NCBI GenBank assembly: GCA_937887565.1
Contig: CALABS010000036.1
Span: forward strand, 1 to 64,000
DNA length: 64,000 nucleotides
Source: an uncultured Rhodospirillaceae bacterium
Lineage (GTDB): Bacteria; Pseudomonadota; Alphaproteobacteria; Rhodospirillales; Magnetospirillaceae
Direction of reading: 5' to 3'
Positions within the stretch are counted from its first letter, which is position 1, and the number at the start of each line of letters is the position of its first letter. Both the position numbers and the translations under genes were made by a program. Shown here piece after piece: positions 8,872-16,787 of the stretch. The notes beneath the pieces were generated by a model that saw only the letters and a list, made by a program, of their open reading frames with translations, did not search any database and was not told where the DNA came from.

Positions 8872-10076
8872 CGGAATCGCCTGCCATTCCCATCCGTCCC
8901 GACACAATCGCCGCCGTGATCCTCGGGGCAGCCGTTCCCATGATGCTCGCTGGGCGCGGGTGGATGCAGGGTTCGGCAGCGGCAGCACTGGTCCTGGTCT
9001 TGGTGCTCGCCGCCCGGCGGCGATCGTGGCCGTCGGGACTACTGTCGGATCCGCAATCTCGTTGGATGGCGGTCGTGCTGGCCGCGTGGCTCCCCGCCGT
9101 GATGCTTTCCTTCGATCCCATCAAGTCCGCAGAGACCTGGGGCCGTGTCGCGCTGATCCTCGCCGGTACCGGGCTTCTGGGGGCATGGCTGCGCGAGAGA
9201 CCAGACCTGCACGCGGCGACCGTCAAGGCCATGGTGGCCGTCACGACCGTCGCCGCCGGGTGGGCCGTGGCGACGATGACCATCGGCTTCGTGGGGGATG
9301 CTCCGGCGGCCGTGCTGACCAGGGACGTCCTTAACTCCTACAAGGCCGCCGCCTCCGCCGCCGGCTGCCTGACGCCTGTCCTGCTGTGGGGCGCCACGCG
9401 GCTTCGCGGCCGGTGGCGGTACGCGGCCGTGAGCGCCGCCATCCTGTGCATCGGCGTGATCGCCCTGACATCAAGCCGCTCGGCCATGGCGGGCCTGGCT
9501 GCAGGAGGCATTTTGGCAGGGGCGGTGTTTGCCGCGAGGACCCGCCGCTGGTGGATCGGGGCCGTGAGCACGGTCGCGGTAGCGGTGATCGTTCTGAAAT
9601 GGCTGTTGTTGATGGGCCCCCGGAGCGTCAACTCCGCCCTCGATACTTATTTCCCGGTCTGGCTTGTCGACCAGCACCGCCAAGCCATCTGGCAATTCGT
9701 GGCGGGAAAGTTCACCGAGTCGCCATTTGTCGGCCACGGCATCAACGTGGTGAACTTCCTGCCGGGCGCCCATGAAAGCGTTCCCGGCTACAATGTGGAA
9801 TTCGTTCCCTCGCATCCGCACAACTGGCTCTTGGAACTTCTCGCCGAAACAGGACTGCTCGGCACGCTGCCGGTGGTGGCTTGGCTGGGGTGGATGATGC
9901 AGCGCCTGCTGCGCCATTCGGCCATGGCGCCGATCGCACCGGCACTTGCGGGGCTGATGGGCTGTTGGTGGGGGGCCGCCCTGTTCAATACGTCGTTCTG
10001 GTCGGTCTGGTGGCAGCTTACGTTCCTGCTGCTCCTGGTGGTCGCGGCCACTGCCCCTGCGGAGCCCTCGCGGTGA
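8868..10076 (+). CDS. O-antigen ligase / Wzy-type polymerase, polytopic membrane protein
   Basis: A 402-residue membrane protein with roughly ten hydrophobic segments and the Wzy_C domain. The large periplasmic loop carries VGHGINVVNF and SHPHNWLLELLAETGLLG, the conserved H-x-H-N block of WaaL/RfaL ligases and Wzy polymerases. It joins polyprenyl-linked O-antigen to lipid A core, or polymerises repeat units. A position among core transferases favours ligase, but sequence alone does not separate the two. ATGA overlap with the upstream gene and GTGA with the downstream one. Confidence 0.82.
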   Translation: MTESPAIPIRPDTIAAVILGAAVPMMLAGRGWMQGSAAAALVLVLVLAARRRSWPSGLLSDPQSRWMAVVLAAWLPAVMLSFDPIKSAETWGRVALILAGTGLLGAWLRERPDLHAATVKAMVAVTTVAAGWAVATMTIGFVGDAPAAVLTRDVLNSYKAAASAAGCLTPVLLWGATRLRGRWRYAAVSAAILCIGVIALTSSRSAMAGLAAGGILAGAVFAARTRRWWIGAVSTVAVAVIVLKWLLLMGPRSVNSALDTYFPVWLVDQHRQAIWQFVAGKFTESPFVGHGINVVNFLPGAHESVPGYNVEFVPSHPHNWLLELLAETGLLGTLPVVAWLGWMMQRLLRHSAMAPIAPALAGLMGCWWGAALFNTSFWSVWWQLTFLLLLVVAATAPAEPSR

Positions 10077-11215
10077 AGGCCCGCCCCAAGCTGATGTTCC
10101 TGGTCAGCGAGGATTGGTATTTCGTCTCGCACCGGCTGTCGCTGGCGCGTGCCGCCATCGCCGCCGGCTACGAGGTCGTGGTGGCCTGCCGGGTAACCCG
10201 TGACCGCGAGCGCATCGAGGCCGAAGGCGTCCGCGTCATCCCAATTTCACTGCGGCGCCGCCTCGCCAATCCCGTGAAGGATCTGGCCGCCATCGCCGAG
10301 CTGGCGCGAGTCTTCCGCCGCGAGCGGCCCGACGTCCTCCACCAGTTCGCCCTCAAGCCGGTGACCTTCGGCGCCGTCGCCGCCGTCCTGGCCGGCCTGC
10401 CGCGGGTGGTCAGCACCGTCGCCGGTCTCGGCTACGTGTTCATCAACCGCTCGCTCAAGGCACGCCTGCTGCGGCCGTTGCTGGTTCTTGGATTTCGCCT
10501 GCTGCTCAATCGGCACGGCAGCCATGTGATCGTCCAGAACCGCGATGATCAAGTCATGTTCACCGAGCGCGGGCTGGTGGCGCGGGACCGTGTCGCCCTG
10601 ATCGCTGGATCGGGGGTGGATACCAACCGTTTCGCCCCCTCGCCTGAACCCGAAGGCGTGCCGACCGCGGCGCTGGTGGCGCGCATGCTGTGGGACAAGG
10701 GCGTGGGAGAGGCGGTTTCCGCCGCCCGATTGCTGAAGCAAAAAGGCATCCCCTTCCGGCTGCTTCTGGCCGGCATTCCCGACCCCGACAATCCCCGCAC
10801 AATCACCGAGGAGCAGCTTCGGGCGTGGCAGGACGAGGGCGCGGCGGAGTGGCTTGGCCATGTCGAGGACGTGGCCGCCCTCTGGCGACAGGTCCACATC
10901 GCGGTGCTTCCCTCCTATCGCGAGGGGCTGCCGAAGGCCCTGCTGGAAGCGGCGGCGTCAGGCCGCCCAATGGTGGCGACCGACGCTCCCGGCTGCCGCG
11001 AGTTGGTGAAGGATGGTGTCAACGGCCTGCTGGTGCCGGTGCGGTCCGTGGAGGAACTGGCCGAGGCCCTTGGCCGGCTGGCCGTCGACCCCGCATTGCG
11101 ACACCATTTGGGCCGGGCGGCACGCCACGATGTGGAGAAAAATTATTCCGATGCCGTCGTGGTGCGCGCCTGCCTCGACCTTTATGCCGGCCTCAGAGGC
11201 AAGGTTTTCCCTTAA
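10073..11215 (+). CDS. Glycosyltransferase family 4
   Basis: A 380-residue GT-B retaining glycosyltransferase. The N-terminal domain begins KLMFLVSEDWYFVSHRL and contains ALKPVTFGAVAA. The C-terminal GT4 domain has GSGVDTNRFAP, VARMLWDKGVGE and the donor site PSYREGLPKALLEAAASGRP with the E-x7-E spacing. The opening resembles WbpT/PglA-type enzymes acting on undecaprenyl-linked intermediates. Start is a GTG overlapping the ligase stop as GTGA. The sugar transferred is unknown. Confidence 0.88.
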   Translation: MKARPKLMFLVSEDWYFVSHRLSLARAAIAAGYEVVVACRVTRDRERIEAEGVRVIPISLRRRLANPVKDLAAIAELARVFRRERPDVLHQFALKPVTFGAVAAVLAGLPRVVSTVAGLGYVFINRSLKARLLRPLLVLGFRLLLNRHGSHVIVQNRDDQVMFTERGLVARDRVALIAGSGVDTNRFAPSPEPEGVPTAALVARMLWDKGVGEAVSAARLLKQKGIPFRLLLAGIPDPDNPRTITEEQLRAWQDEGAAEWLGHVEDVAALWRQVHIAVLPSYREGLPKALLEAAASGRPMVATDAPGCRELVKDGVNGLLVPVRSVEELAEALGRLAVDPALRHHLGRAARHDVEKNYSDAVVVRACLDLYAGLRGKVFP

Positions 11216-11240
11216 CTCGGCCCGGGCCTTCGGGTATATG
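11212..11240 (+). promoter_or_regulatory. Candidate promoter upstream of the CapD/WbpM-like dehydratase
   Basis: TTAACT (11212-11217) and TATATG (11235-11240) are separated by 17 bp, a 4/6 match at each hexamer. They lie in one of the few intergenic gaps of region B, 30-58 bp before the start codon of the 4,6-dehydratase. The -35 hexamer overlaps the stop codon of the GT4 gene. Prediction only. Confidence 0.3.
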
Positions 11241-11269
11241 CCTGCCATGCGTCCTCGACTGGTCGGCAG

Positions 11270-13159
11270 ATGACCCTTTTCGGCTACCGCCTCAGCAAGG
11301 CTCGACTCACCTATTTCCACGACCTCGCCATGGCGGCGGCGGCGGTGTTGGTGGCGCTGTACCTGCGCGTGGGCGACGACATAGGATCCTACCGGCCTGT
11401 CCTCGCGACGGGCACCCTGGTACTGACGGCCATCGCCTCGGTGGTGTTCAGGATGTCGGGCATGTACCGGGGCGTCTGGCGATACGCCTCGGTCAATGAC
11501 CTGATGACCATCACCCGCGCTGTCAGCCTGACGGTGCTTCTCTTCCTGCCGGCGATGTTCCTGGTCAATCGGCTGGACTCCTTTCCGCGTTCGCTCCCGG
11601 TGATCATCTGGTTCGTCCTGATGGCCCTTTTGGGCGGACCGCGTTTCCTGTACCGCAGGTTCAAGGACCGCCGGTCTGAGGCCCGGGCGGTGGCTGCCGA
11701 CCGACGCCTCCCAGTCCTGCTAGTCGGCTGCGACGACGACGCGGAATTGTTCATTCGCGCGACCCAACGCAACCCCCATTCGCTTTACCGGGCCGTGGCC
11801 ATGGTCAGTCAGACCAGCAGCCGGGTGGGGCGCAATATCCACGGCGTGGAAGTCCTGGGCACCATCGACCAGCTCGACGCGATCATCGAGCGGCTGGCGG
11901 CGCGGTCCGAGCGGCCGCAAAAGGTGGTGTTGGCCGACGAGCACCTTGTCGGCACCGACATCCGCGGCTTGCTGGAAAAGGCCGAGCGCCACGGATTACC
12001 GTTGGCCCGGGCGCCCAAGGTCACCGACTTCCAGGCCATCGGTGACAAGCCGGTGCAGGTGCGCCCGATCGCCATCGAGGATTTGCTGGGCCGTCCACAG
12101 ACCGTCCTGGACCGCGACGGCATGAGCGCCATGGTCGGCGGCAGGCGCGTCATGGTCACCGGGGCCGGAGGCAGCATCGGCAGCGAGTTGGTCAGGCAGA
12201 TCGTCGGCCTGGACCCCTCGGCGGTCCTTCTGGTCGACTCATCGGAATATGCCCTGTACCAGATTGATCTGGAGATGGCCGAGACCGCCCCGCACGTCCA
12301 CCGGGTCTCCCTGCTCGGCGATGTCCGCAATCGCGACAGGATCGGAGAGATCTTCCGCCGCCATCGGCCCGAATTGGTCTTCCATGCCGCGGCCCTCAAG
12401 CACGTCCCCATGGTCGAGGCCAATCCCCTCGAGGGTATTCTCACCAACGTGGTCGGTAGTCGTAACGTGGCCGACGCGTGCGCCGAATTCGGCGCACGGG
12501 CCATGGTGATGATTTCCACCGACAAGGCGGTCAACCCCACCAATGTGATGGGCGCCACCAAGCGCGTCGCCGAAATGTACTGCCAGGCGATGGATGTGGT
12601 GCACGTCGACACCCGCTTCGTCACCGTCCGCTTCGGAAACGTGCTGGGCTCGACAGGGTCGGTGGTGCCCCTGTTCCAGCGGCAACTGGCCCGCGGCGGA
12701 CCGTTGACCGTGACCCATCCCGACGTCGTGCGGTACTTCATGACGATCCGCGAGGCGGTTGAATTGGTTCTGCAGGCCTCGGTGCTCGGCACGACCACGC
12801 ACAGCGAAGGCAAGATTCACGTCTTGGACATGGGTGAGCCGGTCCGCATCATGGACCTTGCCCTCCAAATGATCCGGTTGGCCGGCCTGCAGCCCGACGT
12901 GGACGTGCGGATCGAGATCACCGGCCTGCGGCCCGGCGAAAAGCTGTTCGAGGAGATCTTCCACGGCTCCGAGCCCCTGGTTCGCACCGGCGTCGACGGG
13001 GTTCTGCTGGCCTCCCCGCGGGCGGTGGATCTGACTGCGTGCCGCTCCGCCATCGGCGAGTTCGAGGTCCTCGCCAACCGCTACGACACCGAGGGCGCGC
13101 TGGCCACCCTGCGCGCCATGGTTCCGGAATTCACGGCCGGCCTCCCCAGCCCGGCGTGA
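11270..13159 (+). CDS. Membrane-bound nucleoside-diphosphate-sugar 4,6-dehydratase (CapD/WbpM family)
   Basis: A 629-residue protein. Four hydrophobic segments fill about residues 15-125, a first Rossmann-like domain (LLVGCDDDAELFI, near 148) follows, and the catalytic SDR domain has VTGAGGSIGSELV near residue 297 and STDKAVNPTNVMGATKR. The family makes UDP-4-keto-6-deoxy-GlcNAc, the precursor of QuiNAc, FucNAc or bacillosamine-type sugars, at the inner membrane. It adds a second, membrane-linked 4,6-dehydratase besides the soluble PseB downstream. It ends one base before the convergent antiterminator gene ends, with no space for a terminator. Confidence 0.93.
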   Translation: MTLFGYRLSKARLTYFHDLAMAAAAVLVALYLRVGDDIGSYRPVLATGTLVLTAIASVVFRMSGMYRGVWRYASVNDLMTITRAVSLTVLLFLPAMFLVNRLDSFPRSLPVIIWFVLMALLGGPRFLYRRFKDRRSEARAVAADRRLPVLLVGCDDDAELFIRATQRNPHSLYRAVAMVSQTSSRVGRNIHGVEVLGTIDQLDAIIERLAARSERPQKVVLADEHLVGTDIRGLLEKAERHGLPLARAPKVTDFQAIGDKPVQVRPIAIEDLLGRPQTVLDRDGMSAMVGGRRVMVTGAGGSIGSELVRQIVGLDPSAVLLVDSSEYALYQIDLEMAETAPHVHRVSLLGDVRNRDRIGEIFRRHRPELVFHAAALKHVPMVEANPLEGILTNVVGSRNVADACAEFGARAMVMISTDKAVNPTNVMGATKRVAEMYCQAMDVVHVDTRFVTVRFGNVLGSTGSVVPLFQRQLARGGPLTVTHPDVVRYFMTIREAVELVLQASVLGTTTHSEGKIHVLDMGEPVRIMDLALQMIRLAGLQPDVDVRIEITGLRPGEKLFEEIFHGSEPLVRTGVDGVLLASPRAVDLTACRSAIGEFEVLANRYDTEGALATLRAMVPEFTAGLPSPA

Positions 13160-13663
13160 TCAGGAACAGGCCGTCACCGCGGCAGCAGGAAGGCAGGTCC
13201 GGACGGGACGTCCCAGTAGGCTCAGCAGCAGGGCCACGCGGTCCTCGCCGCGTGCCACCGCCAGCACCCCGACGACGCCCTTCAGAGGACCCTCCGTCAC
13301 GCGGACGCACGTTCCCGGCCTGAGGGAGGGGGGCGGCGGCGTTGGCAGGTAGCCCCGATCGTCCTCGCGGGCCCGCAGGTCGCGAACCACCAGATCGTCC
13401 AGCAAGGCCGGCATGCCGCCGAAAGTCACCACGTCCGTGACGCCCCGGATGGATTTGAGCACCCTTGCCGATCGACCGGGTTCGGCGCCCGCGAAGAAAT
13501 AGCGGGGAAAGAAGGCCACCGGAACGGTCTCCCGCCGCCGGGCATGGCGTCGCTCGATCATGCAGCGCGGCACATAGACGTCGAAGCCGGCGCGTTCCGC
13601 CTGTTCGGCGGCCGCGAACTCGGCGCGGGGGTGGCTGTTGACCACGTACCATGACCCGGTCAT
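13160..13663 (-). CDS. NusG/RfaH-family transcription antitermination protein
   Basis: A 167-residue NusG paralog. The N-terminal NGN domain has SWYVVNSHPRAEFAAAEQAE and FFPRYFFAG; the C-terminal KOW region has LRPGTCVRVTEGPLKGVVGV. Specialised paralogs such as RfaH load onto RNA polymerase and let it read through long polysaccharide operons. It follows the winged-helix gene by 4 nt, so both are one transcript. Its adjacency to the start of an uninterrupted 49-kb plus-strand gene run fits a local processivity role (inference). I used the ATG in front of TGSWYVV; upstream in-frame codons belong to the other gene. Confidence 0.9.
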   Translation of the reverse strand: MTGSWYVVNSHPRAEFAAAEQAERAGFDVYVPRCMIERRHARRRETVPVAFFPRYFFAGAEPGRSARVLKSIRGVTDVVTFGGMPALLDDLVVRDLRAREDDRGYLPTPPPPSLRPGTCVRVTEGPLKGVVGVLAVARGEDRVALLLSLLGRPVRTCLPAAAVTACS

Positions 13664-13667
13664 GGCC

Positions 13668-14324
13668 TCACCGCTTTCGCAGGCGTTGGAGGGGCAGGAA
13701 CAGGACCTTTTCCGGCCCGGCGACGTCCCGCCACCGGTCGTAGTGGTCCTGCGCGTCGTCGACGGCGGTAATGACCACCGCGTCGGTGGAAGGCCGGTCG
13801 TCGGAGGGACCGAGCACCGGCACGCCACCTAGCCGCGGCCGCCTCGGGAAATCGGCAATCAACGCCACGATCTCGACGGCGCTATCCGCCGCGCACAAAA
13901 GGAAGATCTCCGCCAGTTCACTGTCCCCGACCAACATCAACGTCGTCCAACCGTTGGCCTGGCAGTGGCGGAGAACATCCTCGCACTGCAGCCGGGCACG
14001 CCGGAGAAAACCGAGGGAGTGGCGAAGATAGGTGGCGGTCAACCGACCCTTCTCCGCGATCCCCTTGGGCGTAAGGTAGTAGGCATAACGCTTGGCCGGT
14101 GCCTGACCGACTTTGATCAGGCCCTTCTTCACACAACGGCGGATGTAGGCGTTGGCCAAGCCCAGGGCAACGCCCAACTCGGCGGCCAACGTTCGCTGCG
14201 TATGGAATTCATGCGCCTCGACCGCCGTCAGCAAACCGAGGGTGATCGCCACCTCCTCGGCCGATCGCGCCTCCTCATCGTCGCGGGCCGGAAGACGTGG
14301 CCGCGTGATACCCCTGTCACTCAT
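13668..14324 (-). CDS. Winged-helix transcriptional regulator with C-terminal Rossmann-like domain
   Basis: A 218-residue protein. A MarR/EPS-associated-type winged helix spans about residues 20-95 (TLAAELGVALGLANAYIRRC as the recognition helix region and KRYAYYLTPKGIAEK as the wing). The second domain, about 110-218 (TTLMLVGDSELAEIFLLCA, VPVLGPSD), resembles the Rossmann-like ligand-sensing part of sugar-cluster regulators. It is divergent from pseB and upstream of the NusG paralog. Two near-identical repeats sit in the shared promoter region, so I infer it binds them and controls both transcripts. Activator or repressor cannot be decided from sequence. Confidence 0.82.
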   Translation of the reverse strand: MSDRGITRPRLPARDDEEARSAEEVAITLGLLTAVEAHEFHTQRTLAAELGVALGLANAYIRRCVKKGLIKVGQAPAKRYAYYLTPKGIAEKGRLTATYLRHSLGFLRRARLQCEDVLRHCQANGWTTLMLVGDSELAEIFLLCAADSAVEIVALIADFPRRPRLGGVPVLGPSDDRPSTDAVVITAVDDAQDHYDRWRDVAGPEKVLFLPLQRLRKR

Positions 14325-14351
14325 GACGCCTCTGCGAATTGGTGTCGAACC

Positions 14352-14379
14352 AGTATCACGTTCGCGCGATGAACGTCAA
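14352..14379 (-). promoter_or_regulatory. Candidate promoter for the regulator/antiterminator transcript
   Basis: On the minus strand TTGACG (14379-14374) is separated by 16 bp from GATACT (14357-14352), a 5/6 and a 4/6 match. One copy of the 16-bp repeat fills the spacer and abuts the -35 hexamer. Bound protein there would block polymerase, which suggests autoregulation. Start codon lies 28 bp downstream of the -10. Confidence 0.5.
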
Positions 14380-14427
14380 CAACCGCAGAAAAACAAACGC
14401 TTGACTTCCGTCGTTCGCGTGATGAAC
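14359..14427. repeat. Two-copy 16-bp direct repeat, likely operator pair
   Basis: CGTTCGCGCGATGAAC at 14359-14374 and CGTTCGCGTGATGAAC at 14412-14427 differ at one base. Each has GTTC and GAAC arms around a 7-bp centre, so each is an imperfect inverted repeat. Their starts are 53 bp apart, near five helical turns, placing them on the same DNA face. Copy one occupies the spacer of the minus promoter; copy two overlaps the -10 of the plus promoter. Probable binding sites for the divergent winged-helix protein. Confidence 0.65.
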
Positions 14428-14429
14428 AT
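14401..14429 (+). promoter_or_regulatory. Candidate promoter for the 49-kb plus-strand operon
   Basis: TTGACT (14401-14406) is followed after 17 bp by GAACAT (14424-14429), a 5/6 and a 3/6 match. The second 16-bp repeat (14412-14427) overlaps the -10. Transcription would start near 14436 and give a leader of about 85 nt before the pseB ATG. The poor -10 would fit a promoter needing an activator, or a repressed one. Confidence 0.4.
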
Positions 14430-14474
14430 TCCCCCCGAATTGGCATTGGCTGGAGGTGGTAATTTCACCCGGCC

Positions 14475-14485
14475 TGCGGTAGCCT
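14475..14485 (+). promoter_or_regulatory. ops-like element in the operon leader
   Basis: TGCGGTAGCCT matches 10 of 11 positions of the enterobacterial ops consensus GGCGGTAGCNT, the pause and RfaH-recruitment element. It lies about 40 nt into the predicted leader and 35 nt before pseB, with the NusG/RfaH paralog encoded next door. GC..GC arms around GGTA could form the small hairpin known for ops. Whether this paralog reads such an element is unproven. Confidence 0.35.
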
Positions 14486-14519
14486 GCCCATTCGTCGTAA
14501 CCGGAGACTCTTGCTTCTG

Positions 14520-15569
14520 ATGACTGCGGATAGTCATACCGGCCAGGCCGGCCAGCCTTCGCTGCTTTCGCGCACCTTCGACGAACCCCGCGCCGACCTG
14601 GATGGCAAGAGCATCCTGGTGACCGGTGGAACGGGGTCGTTCGGAAAAGCTTTCATCCGTCGCGTTCTGGACCAGTACGATCCCAAGCGGGTCATCGTGT
14701 TTTCGCGCGACGAGTTGAAGCAGTATGAGATGGCCCACGAGCTGCCCGTCGAGAAATACCGGGCGATGCGCTATTTCATCGGTGACGTTCGCGATGCCGA
14801 CCGGCTGGAAATGGCGATGCGGGACGTCGACTACGTCATCCACGCCGCCGCGCTGAAGCATGTGTCCGCCGCCGAATACAACCCGATCGAGTGCGTGCTG
14901 ACCAACATTCACGGTGCCGAGAACGTGGTCAAGGCGGCGCTGCGGGGCTCGGTCAAGAAGGTGATCGCGTTGTCCACCGACAAGGCCGCCAACCCGGTCA
15001 ACCTCTATGGCGCCAGCAAGCTGGCATCGGACAAGATCTTCATGGCCGCCAACAATCTGGCAGGCTTCCGCGGACCGCGCTTCTCGGTGGTCCGATACGG
15101 CAACGTGATCGGATCTCGGGGTAGCGTGGTCCCGTTCTTCCGCGACCTGATCAACAAGGGCGCCACCAGCCTGCCCATCACCGACCCCCGCATGACGCGG
15201 TTCTGGATCACCATCGACCAAGGCGTTGACTTCGTGCTGTCTTCGCTGGCGATGATGCGGGGGGGCGAGGTCTTCGTGCCGCGCATCCCCAGCATGAAGG
15301 TCACCGACCTAGCGCGCTCGATGGCCCCCGGTCTCGACCAGCACGTGATCGGCGTCCGCCCCGGCGAGAAACTTCACGAGGTGATGATCACCGAGGACGA
15401 CGCCCGGACCACCGTTTCCCTGGACGACCGTTACGTCATATGCCCGTCCTTCAACGCTCAGCTGTACCAGGATTACCTGGGGTCGGGGGGCTCGGCCTTG
15501 CCGGATGGCTTCCGCTACGCGAGCGACACCAACGGCGAATGGATCACGTCGCTCGACACGCCCTTTTGA
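14520..15569 (+). CDS. pseB: UDP-N-acetylglucosamine 4,6-dehydratase (inverting), PseB
   Basis: A 349-residue soluble SDR with SILVTGGTGSFGKAF near residue 30, VIVFSRDELKQYEMA, AALKHVSAAEYNPIECV, STDKAANPVNLYGASK and GVRPGEKLHEVMI. These are the marks of PseB/FlaA1, which dehydrates UDP-GlcNAc and epimerises C5 as the first step to pseudaminic acid. The N-terminus is about 25 residues longer than usual. A TTG at 14511, 4 nt after GGAG, is an alternative start adding three residues; the ATG has the SD 13 nt away. First gene of the plus-strand run. Confidence 0.95.
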   Translation: MTADSHTGQAGQPSLLSRTFDEPRADLDGKSILVTGGTGSFGKAFIRRVLDQYDPKRVIVFSRDELKQYEMAHELPVEKYRAMRYFIGDVRDADRLEMAMRDVDYVIHAAALKHVSAAEYNPIECVLTNIHGAENVVKAALRGSVKKVIALSTDKAANPVNLYGASKLASDKIFMAANNLAGFRGPRFSVVRYGNVIGSRGSVVPFFRDLINKGATSLPITDPRMTRFWITIDQGVDFVLSSLAMMRGGEVFVPRIPSMKVTDLARSMAPGLDQHVIGVRPGEKLHEVMITEDDARTTVSLDDRYVICPSFNAQLYQDYLGSGGSALPDGFRYASDTNGEWITSLDTPF

Positions 15570-15583
15570 ACAGGTGTCGGCGC

Positions 15584-16780
15584 GTGCCCACCCACCCCTA
15601 TCTTCCCTACGGCCGCCAGGTCATCGACGGCGACGACGTCGAGGCGGTCACACGCATCCTCCGGCAGGACCTGCTGACCACCGGACCGGAAGTCGCGCGG
15701 TTTGAGGCGGCGCTGGCGAAGCGGCTGTCGGCCCGCCACGCGGTCGCCTGCACCAACGGCACGGCGGCGCTTCATCTGGCGGCATTGGCGCTCGGCCTGG
15801 GGCCGGGCGACGCGGTGGTGGTCCCTGCTATCACTTTTCTCGCCACCGCCAACGCGGTCCGGTTCGTCGGAGCCGAGGTGGTGTTCGCCGACGTCGACCC
15901 CGCAACCGGTCTGCTGGGCCCCGATCACCTCGCCGAGGCGCTGGACCGCGCGGGGCTGGATCGCCCCCGGGCGGTGATCCCCGTCCACTTGGCAGGGCAG
16001 CCTTGTGACATGGCCGCCATCGCGGGCCTGGCCGGCGAAAGAGGCCTGTGGGTGGTTGAAGACGCCTGTCATGCCATTGGCGGCACGCATGCCGACACCC
16101 CCACCGGCTCATGCGCTCATTCGGCGATGGCATGCTTCTCCATGCACCCGGTCAAGGCCATCGCGATGGGCGAAGGTGGGGCGGTGACCACCAACGACGA
16201 TGTCTTGGCGGCCCGGTTGGCGCGGCTGCGCAGCCACGGCATGACCCGTGATCCGGCCGATTTCGTCAACACCGATCTGGCGTTCGACACCTCGGGCGCG
16301 CCCAATCCCTGGTATTACGAGATGTCCGAACCGGGCTTCAACTACCGCGTCAGCGACATCAATTGCGCACTGGGACTGAGCCAGCTTGGGAAACTGGATC
16401 GCTTCCTGGAACGGCGACACCACCTCGCGTCGCTCTACGACAGCTTGCTCGCTCCGCTAGCCGGCATCCTCGACCCCGTGCCGGATGCAGGCCACGGCGT
16501 CAGTGGCCGACATCTCTACAGCGTCGCCATCGACTTCGAGCAGGCGGGGATCGACCGCGCCACCGTGATGCGGCGCCTGCATAAGCGCGGCATCGGCACA
16601 CAGGTGCACTACATCCCCGTGCACAGGCAACCTTATTACCGCCACCGCTATGGCGAACTCGAACTGCCGGGGGCGGAGCGATATTACTCGCGAACCCTTT
16701 CCCTGCCGCTGTTTCCCTCGATGACCGACGGAGACGTGGAGCGGGTTGCCGGCGAACTTACCTCCTTGCTGACAGGCTGA
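15584..16780 (+). CDS. pseC: UDP-4-amino-4,6-dideoxy-N-acetyl-beta-L-altrosamine transaminase, PseC
   Basis: A 398-residue PLP aminotransferase of the DegT/DnrJ family. It has YGRQVIDGDDVEAV at the N-terminus, TNGTAALHLAALALGLGPGD, VEDACHAIGG and the Schiff-base Lys191 in FSMHPVKAIAMGEGG. It aminates C4 of the PseB product using glutamate, the second step of pseudaminic acid synthesis. GTG is chosen as start, 14 nt after the pseB stop, since upstream in-frame residues overlap pseB and lack the fold. Position directly after pseB makes the assignment firm. Confidence 0.94.
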   Translation: MPTHPYLPYGRQVIDGDDVEAVTRILRQDLLTTGPEVARFEAALAKRLSARHAVACTNGTAALHLAALALGLGPGDAVVVPAITFLATANAVRFVGAEVVFADVDPATGLLGPDHLAEALDRAGLDRPRAVIPVHLAGQPCDMAAIAGLAGERGLWVVEDACHAIGGTHADTPTGSCAHSAMACFSMHPVKAIAMGEGGAVTTNDDVLAARLARLRSHGMTRDPADFVNTDLAFDTSGAPNPWYYEMSEPGFNYRVSDINCALGLSQLGKLDRFLERRHHLASLYDSLLAPLAGILDPVPDAGHGVSGRHLYSVAIDFEQAGIDRATVMRRLHKRGIGTQVHYIPVHRQPYYRHRYGELELPGAERYYSRTLSLPLFPSMTDGDVERVAGELTSLLTG

Positions 16781-16787
16781 TCCGGTT

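Noticed and set aside
9576..9583. GCGGTAGC octamer as another ops-like element
   Set aside because: It is inside the coding sequence of the O-antigen ligase, far from any leader, and shows that the octamer also occurs by chance.
11219..11229. GCCCGGGC palindrome after the GT4 stop as a terminator
   Set aside because: The palindrome has no loop and no T run; it lies within the spacer of a candidate promoter instead.
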